From NCBI RefSeq assembly GCF_024497955.1, contig NZ_JANHKP010000023.1, positions 32,914 through 96,913 on the forward strand: 64,000 nucleotides of DNA, in the 5' to 3' direction. The stretch comes from Streptomyces sp. C10-9-1 (lineage in GTDB: Bacteria; Actinomycetota; Actinomycetes; Streptomycetales; Streptomycetaceae). The notes beneath the pieces are model-generated. The model was not told the DNA's origin, ran no database searches, and was given only the letters and a program-made list of their open reading frames with translations. Below are positions 34,489 through 43,580 of the stretch, one piece after another. How positions within the stretch are numbered: position 1 is the stretch's first letter; every line of letters starts with the position of its first letter. A program made the position numbers and the translations under genes.

Positions 34489-35349
34489 TCAGGCCGAGGC
34501 GGAGCGGTACTTGCGCACCGCGAGCGTCCGGAAGACGGTGATGATCAGCACCGACCACAGGACGGAGGCGAGGACCGCGTTCTGCATCGGCCAGGCGTCC
34601 GGGGTGACGTACCCGGGCGGCAGGTTGCCGAAGAGCTCGCGGGACGCCTGGACCGTGGCGCTGAAGGGGTTCCACTCGGCGATGTGCCGGAGGAAGGTCG
34701 GCATGTTCTCCGCGGGCACGAAGGCGTTGGAGACGAAGGTCAGCGGGAAGAGCCAGATCAGCCCGCCGGAGGTCGCCGCCTCGGGCGTGCGCACCGACAG
34801 GCCGATGAGCGCCCCGATCCAGGAGAACGCGTACCCGAGCAGCAGCAGCAGGGCGAAGCCCGCCAGGACCTCGGCCGCGTTCGTGTGGGTGCGCCAGCCG
34901 ACCAGGAGCGCGACGAGGGCGAGCACCACCAGCGTCAGCGTGGTCTGGACGAGGTCGGCCAGGGTCCGGCCGGTGAGCACGGCGCCGCGGGCCATGGGCA
35001 GCGAGCGGAAGCGGTCGATCAGCCCCTTGTGCATGTCGTCCGCGATCCCGGCCCCCGCTCCGGCGGTGGCGAAGGTGACGGTCTGGGCGAAGATGCCGGC
35101 CATCAGGAACTCGCGGTAGTCGGAGGCCGAGAGGCTGCCGCCGACGGAGATCGAGCCGCCGAAGACGTAGCTGAACAGCACCACGAACATGACGGGCTGC
35201 ACGATCCCGAAGACGATCATCTCGGGGATGCGCGTCAGGCGGATGATGTTGCGCCGCGCCACGACGAGGGAGTCGGCGAGCGACTGGGCGACACCGCCCC
35301 GGGGGCGGGGCGCCAGGGGCCGGGCGGCCGGGGTGGTCGTGGTCGTCAT
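34489..35349 (-). CDS. ABC-2 exporter permease (DrrB family), second copy
   Basis: A 286-residue permease with a cytoplasmic N-terminus, then six hydrophobic segments (MIVFGIVQPVMFVVLFSYVF first, VLASVLWSVLIITVFRTLAV last). DDMHKGLIDRFRSLPMARGAVLTGRTLADL is the typical DrrB cytoplasmic loop. The start overlaps the upstream ATPase stop by 4 bases. It lies in the core region, so a general drug or lipid export role is as likely as a part in resistance to the cluster product. Confidence 0.9.
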   Translation of the reverse strand: MTTTTTPAARPLAPRPRGGVAQSLADSLVVARRNIIRLTRIPEMIVFGIVQPVMFVVLFSYVFGGSISVGGSLSASDYREFLMAGIFAQTVTFATAGAGAGIADDMHKGLIDRFRSLPMARGAVLTGRTLADLVQTTLTLVVLALVALLVGWRTHTNAAEVLAGFALLLLLGYAFSWIGALIGLSVRTPEAATSGGLIWLFPLTFVSNAFVPAENMPTFLRHIAEWNPFSATVQASRELFGNLPPGYVTPDAWPMQNAVLASVLWSVLIITVFRTLAVRKYRSASA

Positions 35350-36341
35350 GCGGCACTCTCCTTGCCGGGCGCGTCGGACGCCTCGTCGTCGGCTGCGGCG
35401 CTCTCGGCCGCGTGGCCGGTGAGCGAGATGAACACGTCGTCGAGGGTCGGGCGGCGCAGTCCGATGTCGTCGATCTCCACCCCGCGGGCGTCCAGGTCGC
35501 GGATGACCTCGGCCAGCAGCTTGGCGCCGCCGGTCACCGGGACGGTGAGCTTCCTGGTGTGGCGGACGACGGCGACCTCGCCCTTGCCCCGGCCCGCGAG
35601 GACCTCACGGGCGGGCTCGATCTCGTCGGGCCGGTGGACGACGACCTCGACGCGCTCCCCTCCGGTGCGGGCCTTCAGCTCGTCGGAGGTGCCGCGTGCG
35701 ATCACCCTGCCGTGATCGACCACGCAGATGTCGTCGGCGAGGTGGTCGGCCTCCTCCAGGTACTGCGTGGTGAGCAGCAGCGTCGTCCCGGCGCCGACCA
35801 GTTCCTGGATCACGTCCCACAGCTGCTGCCGGTTGCGCGGGTCGAGCCCGGTGGTCGGCTCGTCCATGAACATCACGGGTGGGGAGACCACCAGTGCGGC
35901 GGCCAGGTCGAGGCGGCGGCGCATGCCGCCGGAGTAGGTCTTGGCGGGCCGGTCGGCGGCGTCGGCGAGGTGGAAGCGCTCCAGCAGCTCGACGGCCCGG
36001 GCCTTCGCGTCGCGCCGGGACATCTGGTAGAGCTGCCCGACCATCTGGAGGTTCTCCCGGCCGGTGAGGTACTCGTCGACCGCGGCGAACTGCCCGGAGA
36101 GGCCGATGGACCGCCGCACCTCGTTGGGATGCTTCAGGACGTCGATGCCGGCGACGCGGGCGGAGCCGCTGTCGGGCCGGATCAGGGTGGTGAGCACGCG
36201 CACGGTGGTCGTCTTGCCGGCACCGTTCGGGCCGAGGAGGCCGAGGACCGTGCCTTCGGGGACGTCGAGGTCGACGCCGTCCAGAGCCCGTACGTCACCG
36301 AAGGTCTTGACCAGGCCTTCGGCGTGGATGGCGCCTGGCAT
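35346..36341 (-). CDS. ABC exporter ATP-binding protein (DrrA family), second copy
   Basis: A 331-residue ATPase with Walker A GPNGAGKT, signature YSGGMRRR, Walker B VMFMDEP and the DrrA-type C-terminal TLDDVFISLTG. The Q-loop region SIGLSGQFAAVDEYLTGREN is typical of this group. It is coupled to the permease. It differs from the cluster copy at 8208 in many positions, so the two pairs are not a recent duplication. Confidence 0.92.
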   Translation of the reverse strand: MPGAIHAEGLVKTFGDVRALDGVDLDVPEGTVLGLLGPNGAGKTTTVRVLTTLIRPDSGSARVAGIDVLKHPNEVRRSIGLSGQFAAVDEYLTGRENLQMVGQLYQMSRRDAKARAVELLERFHLADAADRPAKTYSGGMRRRLDLAAALVVSPPVMFMDEPTTGLDPRNRQQLWDVIQELVGAGTTLLLTTQYLEEADHLADDICVVDHGRVIARGTSDELKARTGGERVEVVVHRPDEIEPAREVLAGRGKGEVAVVRHTRKLTVPVTGGAKLLAEVIRDLDARGVEIDDIGLRRPTLDDVFISLTGHAAESAAADDEASDAPGKESAA

Positions 36342-36551
36342 AGGGGTTCTCCCTGGGGGGTGAGGGCGGTGCGGAGGTCGGGCGCGGGGGCCCGCGGCGG
36401 GGCGGTCGCCCGGGCGGCGCCCGGCCCAGCGTAGGGACCGGCGGGTGCCGGGACGAATCATTTCTCCGGCTGTCACCGGATCGGGGCCCCGGCTCGTCCA
36501 GGACCCTAGCGCGGTATAAAAATCCCGGCGAGCCCTTTCCGCGGGCTGCAC

Positions 36552-37781
36552 TCAGTCCAGGACCGTGTACCCGGCGGACCGCAGGACCGAGGCGACCTCC
36601 TCGCAGTGCTCGGGCCCCTTGGTCTCCAGCTGGAGCTCCACCTCGACCTCCGTCAGGCCCAGCCTCGGGTCCGTGCGGACGTGGCTGACGTCCAGCACGT
36701 TGGCGTCGGCCCCCGAGAGCGTCCCCAGCAGCGCCGCGAGGACCCCCGGGCGGTCGGTGAGCCGCAGCCGCAGCGTGAGGTAGCGGCCCGCGGCGGCCAT
36801 GCCGTGCCGCAGGACCCGCTGCATCAGCAGCGGGTCGACGTTGCCGCCCGACAGCAGGGCGACCACCGGCCCCTCGAAGGCGCCCGGGTCGCCGAGCAGC
36901 GCCGCCACCGGGCTGGCACCCGCGGGCTCCACCACCAGCTTCGCCCGCTCCAGGCACAGCAGCAGGGCGCTGGAGAGCGCGTCCTCGGAGACGGTGCGGA
37001 CCTCGTCGACGAGCTCGCTGATGATCCGGAAGGGCACGTCGCCCGGACGCCCCACCTTGATCCCGTCGGCCATCGTCGACGGCGCCTCCACCGAGACGGG
37101 ACGTCCCGCGGCCAGGGAGGGCGGGTACGCGGCGGCGCCCTCCGCCTGGACGCCCACGACCCGGACGTCCGGGCGCAGGGCCTTCACCGCCACGGCGATC
37201 CCCGCCGCGAGACCCCCGCCGCCGACACCGACGACGATCGTGCGCACCTCCGGGCACTGCTCCAGGATCTCCAGCCCCAGCGTGCCCTGGCCGGCCACGA
37301 TGTCCGGGTGGTCGAAGGGGTGGATGAACACCGCGCCGGTCTCGTGGGCGTACTCCTCGGCCCGTGCGAGCGTCTCGTCGATCACCTGCCCCGCCAGCCG
37401 CACGTCCGCACCGTACTCACGGGTCGCGGCGACCTTCGGCAGCGGTGCGCCGACCGGCATGAAGACCGTCGAGCGCACGCCCAGCAGCGAGGAGGCCAGC
37501 GCCACGCCCTGGGCGTGGTTGCCCGCCGACGCGGCGACCACGCCCGCCGCCCGCTCCTCGGGGCGCAGGCCGGAGATGCGGACGTAGGCGCCGCGCAGCT
37601 TGAACGACCCGGTGCGCTGCAGGTTCTCGCACTTGAGGTGCACCGGCGAACCGACCAGCCGGGTCAGATGGCGGCTGCCCTCCATCGGGGTCACCCGGGC
37701 GACGCCGGAGAGCATCTTCTGCGCCCCCCGGACGTCGTCGAGGATGACCGGACTGATGAGCTGGGGCAGACGGGCGTTCAT
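36552..37781 (-). CDS. ilvA: Threonine ammonia-lyase (threonine deaminase)
   Basis: A 409-residue PLP enzyme. The cofactor lysine is in TGSFKLRGAY (Lys61), and the phosphate loop is VGVGGGGLAAGI. The C-terminal 75 residues form an ACT domain (LTDRPGVLAALLGTLSGADANVLDVSHVR). It converts threonine to 2-oxobutanoate and ammonia for isoleucine and for propionyl-CoA. The length and single ACT domain fit the short ACT-bearing type. The 210-base gap before the downstream ABC gene suggests independent transcription. Confidence 0.92.
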   Translation of the reverse strand: MNARLPQLISPVILDDVRGAQKMLSGVARVTPMEGSRHLTRLVGSPVHLKCENLQRTGSFKLRGAYVRISGLRPEERAAGVVAASAGNHAQGVALASSLLGVRSTVFMPVGAPLPKVAATREYGADVRLAGQVIDETLARAEEYAHETGAVFIHPFDHPDIVAGQGTLGLEILEQCPEVRTIVVGVGGGGLAAGIAVAVKALRPDVRVVGVQAEGAAAYPPSLAAGRPVSVEAPSTMADGIKVGRPGDVPFRIISELVDEVRTVSEDALSSALLLCLERAKLVVEPAGASPVAALLGDPGAFEGPVVALLSGGNVDPLLMQRVLRHGMAAAGRYLTLRLRLTDRPGVLAALLGTLSGADANVLDVSHVRTDPRLGLTEVEVELQLETKGPEHCEEVASVLRSAGYTVLD

Positions 37782-37937
37782 GGCACAAGTCTGGCAGCCG
37801 GGTGTCCGGGCCGGGCCGCCGTCCGCATGCCGGTACCCCGGGTGGGACGGGATCGCGCAGCACGGCTCCCTACGCGCCCGTAGCCGCGTACGCTGTCCCC
37901 CTACCTCCCGACCGCCGCACGAGAGAGCCCCACAGCC

Positions 37938-38450
37938 ATGCCCACTTCCCAGGACATGACGACCGACCTCGGTCCCGGCCTCCTCGATGCCCTCCAGCAC
38001 CAGGTGGCCGTCTTCGCGCGGCGCGCCGAGCAGACCCGCCTCGGCGGCGTCGGCCAGGCCCGCAACTCCATGGACCGCGCCGCCTACCTCCTGCTCAACC
38101 GGCTGGACCAGGAAGGCCCGATGGGCGTCAAGGCGCTCGCCGCCGGGATGGGCATCGACTCCTCGACGGTCACCCGCCAGGTCGCGCCGCTCGTCGACAG
38201 CGGGCTCGTCAAGCGCACCTCGCACCCGGAGGACGGACGGGCCGTCGTCCTCCAGCTCTCCCCGCGCGGCCAGGCGCGGCTGGACGAGGTGCGCTCCTCC
38301 CGGCGGGAGCTGATGCGGCAGGTGACGGACGGCTGGACCCAGGACGAGCGCGAGTCCTTCTGCACCCTGCTCACCCGCTTCAACTCGGCCCTGTCCGCCT
38401 GGCAGGCCGGGCTGCACCCGGGCGATCCCCAGGCGCCGACCGGCTCCTGA
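37938..38450 (+). CDS. MarR-family transcriptional regulator
   Basis: A 170-residue MarR protein: DRAAYLLLNRLDQEGPMGVKALAAGMGIDSSTVTRQVAPLVDSGLVKRTSHPEDGRAVVLQLSPRG shows the complete helix-turn-helix and wing. It is divergent from ilvA over 156 bases and may regulate it or itself. The target is unknown. Confidence 0.88.
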   Translation: MPTSQDMTTDLGPGLLDALQHQVAVFARRAEQTRLGGVGQARNSMDRAAYLLLNRLDQEGPMGVKALAAGMGIDSSTVTRQVAPLVDSGLVKRTSHPEDGRAVVLQLSPRGQARLDEVRSSRRELMRQVTDGWTQDERESFCTLLTRFNSALSAWQAGLHPGDPQAPTGS

Positions 38451-38591
38451 CGGGGCCCGGCACGGCGGCCGCTCCGGCTCGGAGCCTCGCCGGCGCCCGG
38501 CCGGCCGCGGCTTCCCCGGCGCCGGGCCGCTTCGCGTCCCGGCGCCGCCGACCTCTTGACCGGAGCACCGCCCCGGGCCCTGAATGGGAAC

Positions 38592-39080
38592 GTGAGCGAA
38601 CGGCATTCGGCCAAGGACCGGCGCCGCACCCGGGAGTTCGATGCCTTCGTCGCGGGCGCGGCCGCGCGGTTGCTGCATGTCTCCACCCTGCTCACGGCCG
38701 AGCCGCCCCGGTCCAACCCCCGCGCGCAGGAACTGCTCACGGCGGCCCTCGCCCGCACCTACGCGGACTGGGACCGCCTGCGGGGCGACGACCCGTACGA
38801 CCGCACACGCCGCGCACTCGCCGTCCGCTTCGCCCGCGGCGCCTGGCGCCACCACCGGTGGGCGGCCGAGGGCGTGCTGGGCCGGCTCACACCGCAGGAG
38901 CGGCTGGTCCTCGTCCTGCGCCTGTACGAGGGCGTCGCCGAGGAGCAGGCGGCGACGCTGCTCGGCATCCCTCCCGAGCGCGTCCGGGCCGTGTGCACGC
39001 GGGCGGTCGCGGTCATGCGCAACTCCTCCTCGGCGCCGCCCTCCCGGCTCGCCCTCCCCTCCCGGCTGGGGACGGCCTGA
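38592..39080 (+). CDS. Sigma-factor-like DNA-binding protein (ECF region 4)
   Basis: A 162-residue protein from a GTG start, with an ECF-sigma-like layout: region 2-like residues 12-90 (REFDAFVAGAAARLLHVSTLL...) and region 4 LTPQERLVLVLRLYEGVAEEQAATLLGIPPERVRAVCTRAVAVM. It overlaps the next small membrane-protein gene (TGATG). The pair could be a sigma factor with a membrane anti-sigma partner, but the partner lacks a clear anti-sigma domain. A non-sigma regulator is possible. Confidence 0.7.
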   Translation: MSERHSAKDRRRTREFDAFVAGAAARLLHVSTLLTAEPPRSNPRAQELLTAALARTYADWDRLRGDDPYDRTRRALAVRFARGAWRHHRWAAEGVLGRLTPQERLVLVLRLYEGVAEEQAATLLGIPPERVRAVCTRAVAVMRNSSSAPPSRLALPSRLGTA

Positions 39081-39331
39081 TGAGCGGGTCGGAGCGGAAG
39101 GAGGCCGAGGTCCGCCGGATGATGGAGACCCCGCACCCGGTGGTCCCCGGCGGGCTCGGGGCGCAGGCGGCGGCCCGGGGCGACCGGCTGCTGCGGCGCC
39201 ACCGCGCCCTGCGGCGCGCCCTCTGGCTCCTGCTGTCCGCCGCGCTGCTGGCCCTGGCGGTGTGGGCGCTGGCCACCGAGCCGTGGCTGCTTCCTCCCTC
39301 GGACACGGTGCCGCCCGTGGAGGGCGTCTGA
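39080..39331 (+). CDS. Small membrane protein coupled to the sigma-like gene
   Basis: An 83-residue protein with a soluble start (SERKEAEVRRMMETPHPVV), a charged patch, and one membrane helix (ALWLLLSAALLALAVWALAT, residues about 47-66). It is translationally coupled to the preceding gene by a TGATG overlap. It may hold or sense something for the sigma-like protein; there is no recognisable domain. Confidence 0.75.
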   Translation: MSGSERKEAEVRRMMETPHPVVPGGLGAQAAARGDRLLRRHRALRRALWLLLSAALLALAVWALATEPWLLPPSDTVPPVEGV

Positions 39332-39515
39332 GGGGCCGCCTGCGCCTCCGGGGCCCGGCGCGCGGCGACGCAGGGTGACCGGTGGGCCGTGCCGGGTCGC
39401 GGCCGGGGAGCGGAGTGCGCCTCGCGGGGCCGCTCGCACCCGCGGCCGGGGCCTCGGCGTCCTACCCTGGAAGGAGCGGCGTTAAGGGAACCCGACCGTC
39501 CCGGAGGAGGCCGCC

Positions 39516-39707
39516 ATGACCAGGAAAGTCGCCGACTGCCGCAACACCCCGAGTGTCAGCGGGTGCACCCTCACGATCACCGGTGAGGAGGAGGAGGTCG
39601 TCCGGGCGGCGGCCGAGCACGCCGTCTCGGTGCACGAGCACACGGACGGCCCGGAGCTGCGCCGGATGATCCGCGAGGGCCTGGAGGACGAGAAGGTGCC
39701 CGCCTGA
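39516..39707 (+). CDS. DUF1059 small protein
   Basis: A 63-residue protein (MTRKVADCRNTPSVSGCTLTI...) with two cysteines at the N-terminus and a helical HAVSVHEHTDGPELRRMIRE tail, matching the small DUF1059 family of unknown function. The ATG follows CCGGAGGAGGCC. A terminator follows directly. Confidence 0.8.
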   Translation: MTRKVADCRNTPSVSGCTLTITGEEEEVVRAAAEHAVSVHEHTDGPELRRMIREGLEDEKVPA

Positions 39708-39721
39708 GCGCACGGCACACG

Positions 39722-39759
39722 GCGGGGCCCCGTCCGCACCTGTGCGGACGGGGCCCCGC
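39722..39759. terminator. Bidirectional hairpin between DUF1059 gene and metB
   Basis: Arms of 18 bases (39722-39739 and 39742-39759) are perfectly complementary and centred on the middle of the convergent gap. The stem is GC-only apart from a few pairs. Confidence 0.8.
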
Positions 39760-39774
39760 GCGGGTTCCGGAGCC

Positions 39775-40929
39775 TCAGCCCAGGGCCTGCTTCAGGTCGG
39801 CGACCAGGTCGTCGGCCGCCTCGATGCCGACCGACAGCCGCACCAGGTCGCCCGGCACCTCCAGCGCCGAGCCGACGACCGAGGCGTGGGTCATCCGGCC
39901 GGGGTGCTCGATCAGCGACTCGACGCCGCCCAGCGACTCGCCCAGGGTGAACAGCCGCGCCCGGTCGCAGACCCGGACCGCGGCCGCCTCGCCGCCCTCG
40001 ACGCGGAAGGACACCATGCCGCCGAAGGACTTCATCTGCTTCGCGGCCACCTCGTGCCCCGGGTGCTCGGGGAGCCCCGGGTAGAGGACCTGCGTCACGC
40101 CGGGGTGGGTGGTCAGCATCTCGGCGACGCGGGCCGCGTTCTCGCTGTGGCGGTCCATGCGCACCGGCAGCGTCTTGATGCCCCGCAGCACCAGCCAGGA
40201 GTCGAAGGGCCCGGCCACCGCGCCCATCGCGTTCTGGTGGTAGGCCAGCTCCTCGCCCAGCTCGGCGTCGGCCGCCACCAGCGCGCCGCCGACGACGTCC
40301 GAGTGGCCGCCCATGTACTTGGTCAGCGAGTGCACCACGACGTCGGCGCCGAGGGCGATCGGCTGCTGGAGGTAGGGGCTCGCGAAGGTGTTGTCGACGA
40401 CCAGCCTGGCACCGGCCCCGCGGGCCACCTCGGCGACCGCGGCGATGTCGGTGATGCCGAGGAGCGGGTTGGAGGGGGTCTCCACCCAGATCACCTTGGT
40501 GCGGTCGTTCACCGCGGCGCGGACGGCGGCCGGGTCGGAGGTGTCGGCCACCGAGTAGTCGACGCCCCAGCGCTGGACGACCTTGGCGAACAGGCGGAAG
40601 GTGCCGCCGTAGGCGTCGTTCGGGATCACCACGTGCGCACCGGGGTGGAGCAGGGTGCGCAGCAGGCAGTCCTCGGCGGCCAGCCCGGACGCGAAGGCGA
40701 GACCACGGCGGCCGCCCTCGATCGCCGCCAGGTTCTCCTCCAGCGCGGTGCGGGTCGGGTTGGCGCTGCGGCTGTACTCGTAGCCGCCGCGCAGTCCGCC
40801 GACACCGTCCTGCTTGTAGGTGGACACCTGGTAGATCGGCGGTACGACCGCGCCCGTCAGCGGGTCGGCCGTGTTGCCCGCGTGGATGGCGCGGGTCTCG
40901 AAGCTGTGCATGGTGTGGTCGTCGCTCAT
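39775..40929 (-). CDS. metB: Cystathionine gamma-synthase
   Basis: A 384-residue Cys/Met-metabolism PLP enzyme. RAIHAGNTADPLTGAVVPPIYQVSTY is the N-terminal signature, YEYSRSANPTR is the substrate loop, and the PLP lysine is Lys204 in HSLTKYMGGHSD. It joins an activated homoserine ester with cysteine to form cystathionine. Cystathionine gamma-lyase (MetC/CysA-type) is the main alternative, since these families are hard to separate, although the length and the GITDIAAVAEVARG region fit MetB as usually annotated in Streptomyces. Confidence 0.85.
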   Translation of the reverse strand: MSDDHTMHSFETRAIHAGNTADPLTGAVVPPIYQVSTYKQDGVGGLRGGYEYSRSANPTRTALEENLAAIEGGRRGLAFASGLAAEDCLLRTLLHPGAHVVIPNDAYGGTFRLFAKVVQRWGVDYSVADTSDPAAVRAAVNDRTKVIWVETPSNPLLGITDIAAVAEVARGAGARLVVDNTFASPYLQQPIALGADVVVHSLTKYMGGHSDVVGGALVAADAELGEELAYHQNAMGAVAGPFDSWLVLRGIKTLPVRMDRHSENAARVAEMLTTHPGVTQVLYPGLPEHPGHEVAAKQMKSFGGMVSFRVEGGEAAAVRVCDRARLFTLGESLGGVESLIEHPGRMTHASVVGSALEVPGDLVRLSVGIEAADDLVADLKQALG

Positions 40930-41121
40930 GAGGCCCGAGCGTAGTCCCGTGGCGCCCGGTGCGCGCCCGCTCCCCGCGCGCTCCGTGGGCCCCGTCCCAC
41001 CGCACGCCCCCGGCGGGCGCCGTCCCCGGAAAGGCGGACGACCTGAGGGGGCCTTCGCGGGGCCGGGGACGCCGGGGGACGGGCCGCCCGGGGAGCGGGC
41101 GGGGTCCGGGACAATGGGGCC

Positions 41122-42225
41122 ATGGAGATTCTCTGGTTCCTGATCGCGATGGGCATGCTGGCCGCGGTCGTCGGCCCCTACGTCATGCGCCGCCGCTCCG
41201 GCATCCGGCTCGCCGCCCCCGGCTCCCCCGAGGCCGCCGACCCCGACGACTACGGCTTCCTCCGCCAGGAACAGCTGGACGTCCGGCTCCCGGGCCCGGA
41301 CCAGGACCTCCTCGACGTCCTCGACGTCGTCCAGCGCACCCAGGACTGGCGGGCCGCCGCGCAGCTGCTCGCCGGGACGCCGAAGGAGGGGGAGGTCCGC
41401 TGGCAGCGCGTGCAGGCCTTCGCCGGCGCGGCCTCCCTCGAACTCGTGAAGCAGCCGGGCACCGGCGGGGCCTGGCTGCGCGACTGGCGCTCCGAGTCGC
41501 CCAAGGACGCGGGCGGCGCGCAGGTGCACGCCGAGTTCCTGGTGCAGCAGGCGTGGCGGACCTCCACCGCCGGAACGGACGAGTTCCGGATCATCCTGGA
41601 AGAGGCCCGCAGCGTCTGCGAACAGGCCGCCCTGCTCTCCCCCGGCGACCCGGTACCCGCCATCACCGAGCTGGCCGTCGCCCGCGGACTCGGCGCCTCC
41701 CGGGAGGAGTTCGACCGGCTCTGGGCCCGGATCCTGGACCGCGCCCCCGAGCACATGGGCGCCCACCTCGCCGCGCTGCACCACCTGTGCGCGAAGTGGC
41801 ACGGCTCCCGCGAGGAGGCGGACCGGTTCGCCGTCGCCGCGGCCGCCCGGGCACCCGAGGGCTCGCTGCTCGCCGCGCTGCCGCTGTTCGCGGTCTACGA
41901 GCACCTGCCCGAGGTGAACCTGGTGCGCGGCTTCTACCAGGGCGCCGTCGTCGGCAGGGCGGTCGAGGGAGCCCTCTACGCCGTCCACTCGGCACGCGCC
42001 GACGACCCGATGCTGGCGCACGTGCGGCACCTGCTGGTCCTCTTCCTGGTGCGGTCCGAGCGGTGGGCCGAGGCCATGCACCAGCTCGTCCGGGTGGACG
42101 GCCACGTCGGCGCCGTGCCCTGGACGCAGAGCGCCGACCCGGCGGCCGAGTACGCGGTCCACCGCGCCCTGGCGGTCGCGGGCTTCGAGGCCAACGGCGG
42201 CAGCCCGGCGACGCTCCGGCGCTGA
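41122..42225 (+). CDS. Membrane-anchored TPR-like/DUF protein of unknown function
   Basis: A 367-residue protein with an N-terminal membrane anchor (ILWFLIAMGMLAAVVGPYVM, residues 3-22) and a helical cytoplasmic body. The repeated helix pairs (WRAAAQLLAG, FRIILEEARSVCEQAALLSPGDP, PEHMGAHLAALHHLC) look TPR-like. I do not recognise a catalytic motif. It lies upstream of msrA on the same strand, with an 87-base gap. Confidence 0.75.
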   Translation: MEILWFLIAMGMLAAVVGPYVMRRRSGIRLAAPGSPEAADPDDYGFLRQEQLDVRLPGPDQDLLDVLDVVQRTQDWRAAAQLLAGTPKEGEVRWQRVQAFAGAASLELVKQPGTGGAWLRDWRSESPKDAGGAQVHAEFLVQQAWRTSTAGTDEFRIILEEARSVCEQAALLSPGDPVPAITELAVARGLGASREEFDRLWARILDRAPEHMGAHLAALHHLCAKWHGSREEADRFAVAAAARAPEGSLLAALPLFAVYEHLPEVNLVRGFYQGAVVGRAVEGALYAVHSARADDPMLAHVRHLLVLFLVRSERWAEAMHQLVRVDGHVGAVPWTQSADPAAEYAVHRALAVAGFEANGGSPATLRR

Positions 42226-42312
42226 CGGCCCCGGCCGGGAGCGGCGCCGGCGGAATTCCCGGCGGGCCCGGGGCGTTGTCCCCGGTGCCGTCACCGTGAA
42301 GGAGAAACGACC

Positions 42313-42978
42313 ATGCTCTTCGGCCGTACGCCCGTGCTGCCCACCCCGGAGCAGGCCCTCAAGGGCCGCCCCGAACCGTCCTTCACCGTCCCGGAGCGCC
42401 ACACCGTCCTCGGCAACCCGCTCCTCGGCCCCTATCCCGAGGGTCTGGAGGTCGCGGACTTCGCCCTCGGGTGCTTCTGGGGAGCCGAGCGCGTCTTCTG
42501 GCGGACGCCGGGCGTGTGGACCACTCTCGTCGGCTACCAGGGCGGCCACACCGAGAACCCGACGTACGAGGAGGCCTGCTCGGGGATGACGGGCCACACC
42601 GAGGCGGTACGGGTCGTCTTCGACCCCTCGGCCGTCTCGTACGAGCAGTTGCTGAAGGTGTTCTGGGAGGCACACGACCCGACGCAGGGCTTCCGCCAGG
42701 GCAACGACGTCGGCACCCAGTACCGCTCGGCCGTCCACACCCACTCCCCCGCCCAGGCCGCCGCGGCCGCCGCCTCCCGCGACGCCTACCAGAAGGTCCT
42801 GACGGGCTCCGGACTGGGAACGATCACCACCGAGGTCCTGCCCGCGGAGGGACGCCCCTTCTACCCTGCCGAGGCGTACCACCAGCAGTACCTGGACAAG
42901 AACCCCGGCGGCTACTGCGGCATCGGCGGCACGGGGGTGAGCTGCCCGGTCGGCGTGGCCGAGGCTCCCGTGGAGTGA
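42313..42978 (+). CDS. msrA: Peptide-methionine (S)-S-oxide reductase
   Basis: A 221-residue MsrA. The catalytic cysteine is in FALGCFWGAERVFW, and the C-terminal part has YLDKNPGGYCGIGGTGVSCPVG with the resolving cysteines. It repairs methionine sulfoxide in proteins using thioredoxin. GAAGGAGAAACG precedes the ATG. The stop overlaps the next GTG start (GTGA). Confidence 0.95.
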   Translation: MLFGRTPVLPTPEQALKGRPEPSFTVPERHTVLGNPLLGPYPEGLEVADFALGCFWGAERVFWRTPGVWTTLVGYQGGHTENPTYEEACSGMTGHTEAVRVVFDPSAVSYEQLLKVFWEAHDPTQGFRQGNDVGTQYRSAVHTHSPAQAAAAAASRDAYQKVLTGSGLGTITTEVLPAEGRPFYPAEAYHQQYLDKNPGGYCGIGGTGVSCPVGVAEAPVE

Positions 42979-43580
42979 ACGACGTCCCTCTCCCCGACCC
43001 GGCGCACGAGCGGCTGACCCGGCTCTGGCAGGCCCACCGGCCTGCCGGGCCGGTGCTGCCGTGGGAACTGAAGACGGTGTACGGGAGCCGCTGGGTGCGC
43101 TTCCACAGCCTGCCGGAGTCGAAGCGTTACGCGCAGGACGAGGCCGAGTACGCGGTCCTCCTCGACCGCTACAACACGGTCCTCGACGAGCTCTTCGCGG
43201 GCGGCGAGGCGTACGTGGTGACCACCGACTGGGCCGACCCGTCCGAGCCGACGGACTACGCGGCCCGCCGCGCCGCCCTCCACCCGCAGGGCACGCTGTG
43301 GACCCCCCTGGACGAGACCGACGACCCTGATCCGGCCTTCCACACGCGTTGGTACTTCTACGCCGACCGGCGCCCCTGGCAGCGCGGCTGCCTCGACCCG
43401 CTCCTCCGCGCCGTCGCGGACGACACGCTGCCCGGCATCTTCGTGACGGACCCCGGCTTCACCCGGATCCACCACCCGTACGACGCCGGCGCGGACGTCA
43501 TCCTCCCCACCCCCGAGGAACGCGACCGCCTGCGCGACCGGCACTCCGCCTGGCTGTCCGCGCACCCGTCGGGGTACTGA
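42975..43580 (+). CDS. DUF3885-like hypothetical protein coupled to msrA
   Basis: A 201-residue soluble protein from a GTG start overlapping the msrA stop. It is rich in aromatic residues (WELKTVYGSRWVRFHSLPESKRYAQDE, YNTVLDELFAGGEAYVVTTDW, WYFYADRRPWQRG) and resembles the DUF3885 family. No catalytic motif is evident. Coupling to msrA may be structural only. Confidence 0.75.
   Translation: MNDVPLPDPAHERLTRLWQAHRPAGPVLPWELKTVYGSRWVRFHSLPESKRYAQDEAEYAVLLDRYNTVLDELFAGGEAYVVTTDWADPSEPTDYAARRAALHPQGTLWTPLDETDDPDPAFHTRWYFYADRRPWQRGCLDPLLRAVADDTLPGIFVTDPGFTRIHHPYDAGADVILPTPEERDRLRDRHSAWLSAHPSGY

Noticed and set aside
39080..39331. A classical anti-sigma factor
   Set aside because: The small protein has a membrane helix but no zinc-binding HxxxCxxC anti-sigma motif and is too short.
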